This document shows, piece after piece, positions 1 through 7,311 of a stretch of DNA of 62,000 nucleotides. The notes beneath the pieces are model-generated. The model was not told the origin of the DNA, ran no database searches, and was given only the letters and a program-made list of their open reading frames with translations. Source of the DNA: Symbiodinium natans. Its lineage: Eukaryota; Sar; Dinophyceae; Suessiales; Symbiodiniaceae. Position numbers and translations under genes: made by a program. The stretch is taken from assembly GCA_905221605.1 (NCBI GenBank), contig CAJNDS010000201.1, positions 1 to 62,000 on the forward strand, written 5' to 3'. Each line of letters starts with the position of its first letter. The first letter of the stretch is position 1.

Positions 1-140
1 AAGCGCAGTGACACGCACAACACGCCACTTGAAAGATGAACACGACCATGTGGGAACAGCACAGTGACACGCTCAACTTGAAAGATGAACGCGACCATGT
101 GGATCATGTGGGAACAGCACAAGCGCAGTGACACGCACCA
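1..140. repeat. Two-copy tandem repeat of about 60 bp
   Basis: A unit containing AGTGACACGC, CTTGAAAGATGAAC and CGACCATGTGG followed by GAACAGCAC occurs at about 1-62 and again at about 62-118, and the first part (AAGCGCAGTGACACGCAC) starts a third time at 119. Copies differ by small insertions such as ATCATGTGG. No coding role is evident. Confidence 0.7.
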
Positions 141-498
141 CTACTGCCCCTGGCCCCGCATGCCTGCTCCTGCCGCGGGCTGCTCGACGCCCTTGGAGAC
201 CACCGCGCGGCGTCGCAGGATTCTCCGTCTTTTGACGTTTCGCAACAGAGCCTTGCACTGTTTCTTGCACGAAAGATTCGCTCACGTCAAGGTGAAAAGT
301 TTGTTTCCTGGCCCTATGGCTGTGATGCCGGTCGAACTGTCGGACCACAGGCGTGGAATTGCCACTTCCGTCCCGAAGTCCTCGGTGGCCAGCAGACACT
401 GGAGCCGCTGCGGGCTGCCCGCGACTCCTTGTGTGCAGTAGGCTTTGAACCCCCGTCCTGGCACGAACAACACGCGCGGATGGCAGCGCGCTGCCCCA

Positions 499-838
499 AC
501 CCGTCGACAGCGTTTGCCAGCGAGCCCTGTTGCGGGAACTGGATGCCTCCCCCACTGCCCTGCTTGACTTCCAGGCTGGGCCGTACGCAGCCCGCGTGTT
601 CACTGCACGGCCAACCTCACCTGAACTCACTCTGGAATCCCCGTTGTTCCGTGTGCTGCTGTTGCGTCGGCTCCATTTGCCGCCCCCGCTCACTGCAACT
701 AGTTGGCCCGCTCGAACGAGCGGCTGCCAGAGGCTGGCGCCACTGTCGCGACGCATGTCCTCGTGCATCGCGCGTGATCTTAATGCCGTCCGTGTCCGCC
801 CGGCTGAACAACGCATCGAGGTCATTGCCACTGGCTCC
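499..838 (+). pseudogene. Reverse-transcriptase polyprotein 3'-end fragment (non-LTR type), decayed
   Basis: The frame starting near 511 reads ALLRELDASPTALLD, then AGPYAARVFTARPTSPELTL, then SPLFRVLLLRRLHLPPPLTA. This run (about residues 4-62) matches, from memory, the region after the catalytic domain in the abundant dinoflagellate non-LTR retrotransposon polyprotein. After about 705 the frame is lost: GPLERAAAR appears in another frame and RDLNAVRVRPAEQRIEVIAT (770-832) in the first one again, so at least two indels and a deletion are present. The zinc-knuckle-like stretch normally following is missing. No catalytic YxDD motif lies in the fragment. It is a truncated, non-functional copy; family assignment is by recognition only and should be confirmed by a protein search. 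Confidence 0.7.
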
Positions 839-1439
839 TGAAACAGTGCCTGGGCTGCCAGCCCATTTGGGTGGCGCCGGGGGCTGCAGTCCTCGGAGCG
901 CTCATCCACGCCCGACTCCCCGCTTTCGCCGAGCTGGAAAGTGGTGCCCGCCGGAGACAGCCATGCGACAGCGTGCTGCTGCCAGCCATGATGCCAAGTG
1001 CCCGGGCCTTGGTGCGCTCGCAATGGGGACCTCAAGCAGGGTCATGGCTCATTGCCATACTAGCAGATTGAGGAGGCCTCCCTTGTCAAGTCCACCTTGA
1101 AGACCCTTCAAATCACCCTTCAGTTGACTTTGAAAATTCCTAAATTTAGAATTCTCGAAGGGGGCTTCAAGCACCTTCTCATGTCAACACGCCCTTGTTC
1201 GTCCTCAAATTCAAGCCCCCTCCCACCGCCCCCTTTTGCAAGATTCATAAAGATCATACCTGACGAAAAACCCCCGAAGCTGATTCCGGTTAAGCCTGGG
1301 CACTCCCTGGTGGAGGGTCACGTTCCTGCATCGCATCAGCCCCAACGCAATCACGCTCCTGGTTACACCCGAAAATACTGATGTATCGGAGCGTGTCACA
1401 TGCTGTGTTAAGCTACACATCACCCTTCGTTTTGGACAG

Positions 1440-1815
1440 ACGAAAACCCCACAGTCTTTAGCAGCGCTTGCGCGTGCGCGCAGTGCTGCCCACGGGTCAG
1501 CGCCCGCCCGACCGCGGTGGCGTTCCACGGCGACCGTCCTGGTTCTTGTGCTTTCGCCAAGCGGCGGATAAAGGCGAGGGCCTTAGGGCTGAATCGTCCC
1601 CGCCGCAAACGACCAACTGACAACACCCTGGCCCCCCAGCTCGCAGCTCCGGATACGTGCGAAGCTGGCGCGCCTCGGCGTAGCGAAGCACACACCCAGG
1701 CTCGGCATTGGCACACGGGCAGGGCTCTCCGCACCTTTGCAGCGGGCTCACGAGCGTCGGGTCAACCGCGATCTGACCGCCACGCCACAAAGGCAAACCG
1801 TTGACCACTATACCT
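1440..1815 (-). pseudogene. Reverse-transcriptase polyprotein C-terminal fragment, opposite orientation, decayed
   Basis: On the minus strand from about 1810 the frame reads VNGLPLWRGGQIAVDPTLVS, then a proline- and glycine-rich stretch and TYPELRAGG (about 1650). This is the segment that directly follows the RIEV motif in the same retrotransposon family as the fragment at 499-838. The preceding residues (EKCVEV, about 1811-1828) end at a stop and are one base out of frame, so a frameshift separates the two parts. Beyond about 1560 the reading frame shifts again (FSPKALAFIRRLAKA in a second frame, then WAALRARASAAKDCG in a third). It is a remnant with no complete domain. It lies in inverted orientation to the first fragment, about 600 bp away. 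Confidence 0.65.
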
Positions 1816-1829
1816 CAACACATTTTTCA

Positions 1830-2880
1830 TTGTTTGCCCGGGGCAGGTGGAGGGCGACGCGCGACGTCAAACTCCCAAACTTGTGGGCGGCAGCAGTTCG
1901 GGCAGGGCTCCCCAGCGGCGGAGGGCACAGCAGCTTGCTCCCAATCCAACATCCGAAAGCGGCGCAGACACGCGGGATGGAGGACGCCAGATCCGGCACC
2001 GGATGGCACAATTTTGCACATCCTGGAGGGGCGGCGTGTTGTGCACAGGTTGGGGGTGTTGGATTCTGTGACGAGCTCCGTCGCTCCAGCAGGTCACCCC
2101 ACGGCTGCGTGTCACGACACCTTGCTCTGCGCTCGAATGGCTGCATGGCTCGCCCACTGTTGGTCGCTTTGACGATAAAGCCTACGAGCGGCTGCCGAGC
2201 GAAGTTCAAACACAAGCTTCTCTTTTGCGCACACCCCGGCGCCATCCGGGCCACCCTCTTGGCTTTAGGACCTTGCCTTCCTCACAAGTGGGCGATGCCA
2301 ACCCTGGCAACCCTTAGCACCCACTGAGGGCCGGCATCCATTACCCTCACCAACTACCGTGCATTCCTCGCCGGCGAATGTGTTGTGCCGCAGCTGAGGC
2401 GACCTGTGGCCTAGGTTGAGAAGAGCCCATGAGAACTTTGAGCCGGCCACCCCCTGCAGCCATGGCTGCTGCTTGCGTGCCGGTGCTGTGCGCCAGGATA
2501 GCCCATCCTGGTATGCACAAACCCGATGACGCGATCTGACGCAGCAGTGTGGGCGGTTGTTGAGTGCCTGCGCGGCGACAGGGGACCTGGCGAGCAGTTC
2601 TGGATGATGCTGCTGCCGCCGAGCATTGGGGGATATTGGGGGTTTGGGCCTTTCCACGGCCAAACGAACGCTGCCTGCAGTTTTACTGGGCGGCATGGGG
2701 ATGCTCTCAAGCTCTGCGCCAGCGATGCCAGCGCTACCGTCGCTACACGGGATTCCTCCGCACCGCCTTGATGGAGGGCTGCGGATTCTGCGGCGACGAG
2801 ACAGGATGGACGGACCGGCCCATCAAAATACTACCAAAACGAAAAGGACCGAGCCCGGCTAGCTCAGGTTGTTAATTTAC
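1830..2880. other. Stretch without a supported gene
   Basis: Open frames overlap on both strands. A plus-strand frame at about 2172-2327 (KAYERLPSEVQTQASLL, ending in a stop) has a coding-like composition, as does a frame at about 2600-2850 (RYTGFLRTALMEGCGFCG). Neither has a recognisable domain or clear splice sites. They may be further pieces of decayed retroelements. Confidence 0.3.
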
Positions 2881-4780
2881 CAGTCTTGCTCTTTGTTTGA
2901 ATCACAGTTGTGACATAGAACACGAACCAAGCAATGAACGCATGATCGACACAAAATCATTCCACGTGTACTGCGCATATCTGTGCATCAAACTGCAAAA
3001 TGGGCCAGGCAAAGCATCATACAACATCCATTTGCGCATGTGGTCCATCACAGGTCAGAGGCCAACATGATGCGCGGGGGATGAATCCACCTTCCCCGAA
3101 AATGGTGAGTTTGTCTTTGCCGACGGCGGTGTGCCTTGAGGCAGGCGCTACTTGGCATCCGATGTTTCTTCGTTCCGTGGACTTCTTCGATGCCTTACAC
3201 TTGTTCGCCTGTCTATCAAATGCAGGATCTCTGGGTTGCGCTCTTCTCGCGGGGCTCCATGCCCTCAAGCGCTTTGCAAGCAATGTTTGGCACTCGGCTG
3301 GGCAGGGGGCCGAAGGGCGGGATCCCTTCTTGGAGCCCATCGCGTTTAAGGTGCAGGCGGCATAGCTGATCTCTGAGCTTGCAAGCACCTTCGGGTCGCT
3401 CTTTCTGCCTTGCAGCTGTGGGGCTGAAGGACCGTAGAACATGTCTGCATTGCAATTGCACCTTTGTGTGTGTGCTGAGCTTTGTGGTGATGTCCGGACA
3501 CTTGTCCCACATGAAGGGTTGTGTGTTGTTTGACAATCCATTTATGAAAAGGGACTTAGTAGAAAGCTAGTGCCTATTATATGGCGCATCCTGAGTGCAC
3601 GCACGTTCAAGGCATGCTAGGTGGCTCCAACGCATATGCGAGCCATGCTTCATGTGTAGCTGCCACGCAGGGCGAGCATTTGAGCAGGGTGTGGTCGGCC
3701 CCGCTATTGTGGCCAGATTGCTTTGCAAGGTTGAGTGCTGGTGGTGTCCATGGCCAAGACCTCTGTGCTGAAGGGCTGCGGCGCAAAGCACAAGTTGAGG
3801 ACATTTCGCACAGTAGGCTGCAACCAGCGAGCTCTCGGCCGCGGGCATGGATGATCATGGATGGGTGTGATGTCATCGACTCGAGCGCTGTCGGTTCCTC
3901 CGGCGTAACCGTATGCCGTCAGATGCCGTCCACGTGTTCGGGAGTGGGCAGGGCGAGGGCGTTGCAGACATGTGCAAACCATGTGAACCCAACAACGCTT
4001 CACCAGAAGAGGCGTTGCAGTAGGGTGGTGCGAAGCGGCATGAATGGGCTCTGCAGACATGGAGTTTCGGGGTGCGCATGAAAGGGGGCATGTTGCTTCC
4101 TGCGAAGACTGGCAAACAGCACATGGCGCAGCCGGGTGATTCCTTCACGCTTTTTGACTTTGCAAAGTCCCGTGTGCGCGATGGTGTGCACGCCATGGGT
4201 TTTGCAGCGCCGGTGCCTGCAATGCCTGGCCCAGGACGCATCCCGGCAGCCAGGCTTAAGTCTGCATCTGTGCGGTCTGCACTTTGTGTTCATGAGCCAT
4301 AACACGGAAGTCCGAGTCTGAGCTCGGGCTTCAGGCAAAGCTGCCCTGCGTAGTTTTTAGAAACCCTTCAGTGGGCTGGAAAACTTCAAAATATAGAGAT
4401 ACCATGAGACGCATATTCAGTGCCCAAAACATGACCACATCGCCGAACGTCCCTCCGAGGCCAACTTTGCAACTGACGGTTCCCATTGAGGTGGCGCATC
4501 AGGATTGGCACACTGACCGCGCGATGTTGTGCCACGATGCTCTCCACCCGAGCCCTGGAAGAAAACCGAGAAAACCGTGCCAATCAGAGACCAGCCTTGC
4601 GCGGATGGGGACCCTGCAGGAGCAAAGCCGTGAAACTATCGTGGTCGCCCTTCGTCTCCAGACACGCCCAGATACGCCCAGCATCGCACGAGAGTGCTTT
4701 TCGCCTCTTCTTGCGGAACCGGAAGTTGCGGAGCTCGCAGAGCGCAAGCTCCATCCAGGCCAGTGAAACGAAGAGTCTTA
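2880..4780. other. Stretch without a supported gene
   Basis: Two long open frames compete: plus 3000-3365 (121 codons) and minus 3017-3541 (174 codons). The plus frame contains a perfect-looking donor GTGAGT at about 3104, which would truncate it. A further plus frame at 4371-4766 (131 codons) ends just before the first telomere-like repeats. None shows a domain I recognise and I cannot choose between strands. Confidence 0.3.
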
Positions 4781-4826
4781 GGGTTTAGTGGTTTAGAGTT
4801 TAGGGCTTGGGGCTTAGGGTTACTAC
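4780..4826 (+). repeat. Degenerate TTTAGGG repeat block
   Basis: A short run of variants (TTAGGGTTTAG, TTTAGAGTTTAGGGC, TTGGGGCTTAGGG) marks the start of the telomere-like region, G-rich strand on plus. Confidence 0.75.
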
Positions 4827-5164
4827 ATAAGTTGGAGTTTCCACTACGATTTCCTCAGTAGGCTTAAAGATTGGCACCCCCAAAAAGCCACCGCCTGTAC
4901 ATGCCCTCTGGCCCCCCTGCCTGAAGCAGCCCTGTGCTGCCTCACTCAACCCATGAACCCTACTTCATGTAGGCTTTCCCCAAGGGCACTTCTGGCCGCA
5001 AGCATCCCCACCCCCATCCATTGACGGGGCCGAGATGAAAACATTGTCGTGTCTTTATAGGGTTCTTAAGGGAGGCGCGTTCAAGGGGGGTATGCAACAA
5101 AAATACTCCCTACTACTCCCTCAGGATCCCTAAGCTTCCCTAAGGTTCTTCAGGTACCTACCCC

Positions 5165-5305
5165 CCCCTTGACCCCTAAACCCTAAACCCTGGGTTTAAA
5201 CCCTAAACCTTAATCCCTACACAAACCCTGAACCCTAAACCCTAAACCCTAAACCCTAAACCCTAAACCCCAAACCCTAAACCCTAAACCCTAAACCCTC
5301 CCTTA
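5165..5305 (-). repeat. Interstitial telomere-like array, CCCTAAA on plus
   Basis: About 15 near-perfect copies of CCCTAAA, including an uninterrupted stretch at 5236-5300. The C-rich strand is on plus, opposite to the block that starts at 5424. The two blocks are separated by about 120 bp of unique sequence, so they form an inverted pair. Confidence 0.95.
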
Positions 5306-5423
5306 AGAGCCCTGCAACATTGTGGGTAATCTCCCCAAAACGAAGGGGACCCGTGAGTTCGTTGTGCGCTCAGGCCACGGGATGTCAAGGCTTTGCTCGA
5401 AGCCAAGTCCGAAAACGTTGCGG

Positions 5424-5730
5424 GTTTAGGGGTTTAGGGTTTAGGGTTTAGGGTTCAGGGTTTAGGTTTTAGGGTTTAGGGTTTAGGGTTTAGGGTTTCG
5501 GATTTAGGGTTCAGGGTCTAGGTTTTAGGGTTTAGGGTTTGGGGTTTCGGGCTTAGGGTTTGGGGTTTGGGGTTTAGGGTTTAGGGTTTAGGGTTTAAGG
5601 GTTTAAGGGTTTAAGGGTTTAAGGGTTTTAGGGTTTTAGGGTTTAGGGTTTAGGGTTTAGGGTTTAGGGTTTAGGGTTTAGGGTTTAGGGTTTAGGGTTT
5701 AGGGTTTAGGGTTTAGGGTTTAGGGTTTAA
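5424..5730 (+). repeat. Interstitial telomere-like array, TTTAGGG on plus
   Basis: About 40 units. The left part is degenerate, with TTCAGGG, TCTAGG and TTTCGGG. The middle has an 8-mer variant TTTAAGGG (5590-5625), and the right part (5640-5728) is a clean run of the 7-mer. TTTAGGG is the telomere repeat of plants and of several alveolates including dinoflagellates. Because unique sequence flanks both sides it is interstitial here, not a chromosome end. Confidence 0.95.
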
Positions 5731-5863
5731 GCCCCAAGCTCGATGACCTCCCCTGGCCGACAAGCAACTCGCAACCTCATCTCGGCTTGAAGCCAGGGCA
5801 TCAGTAGCCGTAGTAGCCCGTGTCCTCAACAGGACCTCACAAAAGAATTAGATAAGGTAGGGT
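5729..5863. repeat. Telomere-associated unit, copy 1
   Basis: A unique-looking segment (AAGCCCCAAGCTCGATGACC ... GAATTAGATAAGGTAGGG) repeated without visible mismatch at 6032-6166, an offset of 303 bp. Between the two copies lie TTTAGGG/TCTAGGG/TTTATAGGG units, so segment plus telomere-like repeats was duplicated together, as in subtelomeric repeats. Confidence 0.9.
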
Positions 5864-6030
5864 TTAGGGTTTAGGGTTTAGGGTCTAGGGTCCAGGGTCT
5901 AGGGTCTAGGGTCTAGGGTTTAGGGTTTAGGGTTTAGGGTTTATAGGGTTTAGGGTTTATAGGGTTTATAGGGTTTATAGGGTTTATAGGGTTTATAGGG
6001 TTTAGGGTTTAGGGTTTAGGGTTTAGCCTT
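5864..6030 (+). repeat. Mixed TTTAGGG / TCTAGGG / TTTATAGGG array
   Basis: Heptamers with a T-to-C change (TCTAGGG) at 5880-5920, then normal heptamers, then about seven copies of a 9-mer TTTATAGGG (5940-6000), then heptamers again. Sub-blocks of one variant suggest local amplification. Confidence 0.9.
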
Positions 6031-6031
6031 T

Positions 6032-6166
6032 AAGCCCCAAGCTCGATGACCTCCCCTGGCCGACAAGCAACTCGCAACCTCATCTCGGCTTGAAGCCAGG
6101 GCATCAGTAGCCGTAGTAGCCCGTGTCCTCAACAGGACCTCACAAAAGAATTAGATAAGGTAGGGT
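6032..6166. repeat. Telomere-associated unit, copy 2
   Basis: Second copy of the segment at 5729-5863, identical as far as can be read by eye. Confidence 0.9.
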
Positions 6167-6202
6167 TTAGGGTCTAGGGTCTAGGGTCTAGGGTTTAGGG
6201 TT

Positions 6203-6492
6203 TAGGGTTTATAGGGTTTATAGGGTTTATAGGGTTTATGAGGTTTACAGGGTTTATAGGGTTTATAGGGTTTATAGGGTTTATAGGGTTTATAGGGTTT
6301 ATAGGGTTTATAGGGTTTATAGGGTTTATAGGGTTTATAGGGTTTATAGGGTTTATAGGGTTTATAGGGTTTATAGGGTTTATAGGGTTTATAGGGTTTA
6401 TAGGGTTTATAGGGCTTATAGGGTTTATAGGGTTTATAGGGTTTATAGGGTTTATAGGGTTTATAGGGTTTAGGGTTTAGGGTTTAGGGTTT
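6203..6492 (+). repeat. TTTATAGGG nonamer array (about 28 copies)
   Basis: A long homogeneous run of the 9-bp unit TTTATAGGG, derived from TTTAGGG by insertion of TA, with single variants (TATGAGG and TTTACAGGG at 6236-6252, CTTATAGGG at 6415). It ends in four ordinary heptamers at 6468-6492. Because the period is a multiple of three it stays open in translation (repeated Gly-Phe-Ile); that open frame is an artefact. Confidence 0.95.
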
Positions 6493-6780
6493 AGCAAAAC
6501 AAGAGATAATATACAAAACCTAATCATAGAATCAGATCAAAATAAAATCGTATATTGCATGATATTGTGAGTATACAATAATACAATAACATGATCATTC
6601 AACAGTACGGCAACCCAAGAATACCAGAATACAAGAATACGATCAATCATGCGATCATACAATCATGCAAAAATGCATGACAATGAACTAATAATACAAT
6701 ACTGATTGAATAAAACAGTGCAATCATACAATAGTACAATCACACAGTCACACGGTTGTAGCTGCAGAAAATCATACCAT
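6493..6780. other. AT-rich patch with degenerate ACAATCATA-type repeats
   Basis: Base composition drops abruptly to about 65-70% AT, against a GC-rich surround. Short units such as ACAATCATAC, ACAATAATAC and CAATACTG recur irregularly. No open frame or known motif. It could be a matrix-attachment or replication-related sequence, or an inserted AT-rich element; nothing here decides. Confidence 0.7.
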
Positions 6781-6894
6781 AATACCGGTTAGGGTTTAGG
6801 GCTTAGGGTTCAGAGTTTCACCACTCTATTTCAAGGCATCTCCCTCTCTATGTCGATGGCGGAGAAAGGAGGGTGCACCGGCACAAGAGCACCA

Positions 6895-7112
6895 AAAAAC
6901 AAACAAAGAGGCCGCCTACGTCACCGTCACCGCCGGCCGCCGGTTTCCCGATGATGCCGGGCACCATGTCGTCGTTTTGCGTTGTGCGGAAGCTGACGTC
7001 CACCGCCTTTTGGTCAACGCCGGCAACGCAGTTGATCACAAGGCGCGCATACTGCCAAAGAGCCTTCCGGCAAAACACGCACAGCTTTCTGACGAGGGGG
7101 CACTCAAGGGTG
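6895..7112 (-). CDS. Candidate coding exon of unknown product
   Basis: On the minus strand the frame from about 7112 reads FCRKALWQYARLVINCVAGV and continues DVSFRTTQNDDMVPGIIGKP, a composition much more protein-like than the overlapping plus frames. A possible donor GTAGGC follows at about 6925. It lies downstream of the stop of the membrane-protein gene (7312), so it would belong to a separate minus-strand transcript or an alternative last exon. The opposing plus frame (6977-7279) is a weaker candidate. No family recognised. Confidence 0.35.
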
Positions 7113-7264
7113 CGCTGCCTTTATTGCTGATGAGGTGCATGGGCGAAGATGTAAGGCAACACGAGTGGATATTGGATTCCTCCTATGACCAGTCCGCAGA
7201 CAGCCGCGAGCATCGACGGCGTCGCGACGATCAAGCAGAATCGAGGTCCTTCCCATTCTTTGCG

Positions 7265-7310
7265 GGGTTTAGGGCTTAGGGCTCAGGGCTTTAGGGTTTA
7301 GGGCTTAATC
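7265..7310 (+). repeat. Degenerate TTTAGGG block just after the membrane-protein stop codon
   Basis: Units GGGTTTAGGGCTTAGGGCTC and similar directly abut the minus-strand stop at 7312-7314, so they would lie in the 3' untranslated region of that gene. Confidence 0.8.
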
Positions 7311-7311
7311 T

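Noticed and set aside
73-1035. 320-codon minus-strand open frame
   Set aside because: Arg/Ser-rich composition with no domain; it is the shadow of the plus-strand retrotransposon fragment and of GC-rich sequence.
4780-5730. A true chromosome end
   Set aside because: The telomere-like arrays change orientation and are flanked on both sides by unique sequence and genes, so they are interstitial.
6238-6480. Open frame of repeated Gly-Phe-Ile
   Set aside because: It is only the translation of the TTTATAGGG array, whose period is a multiple of three.
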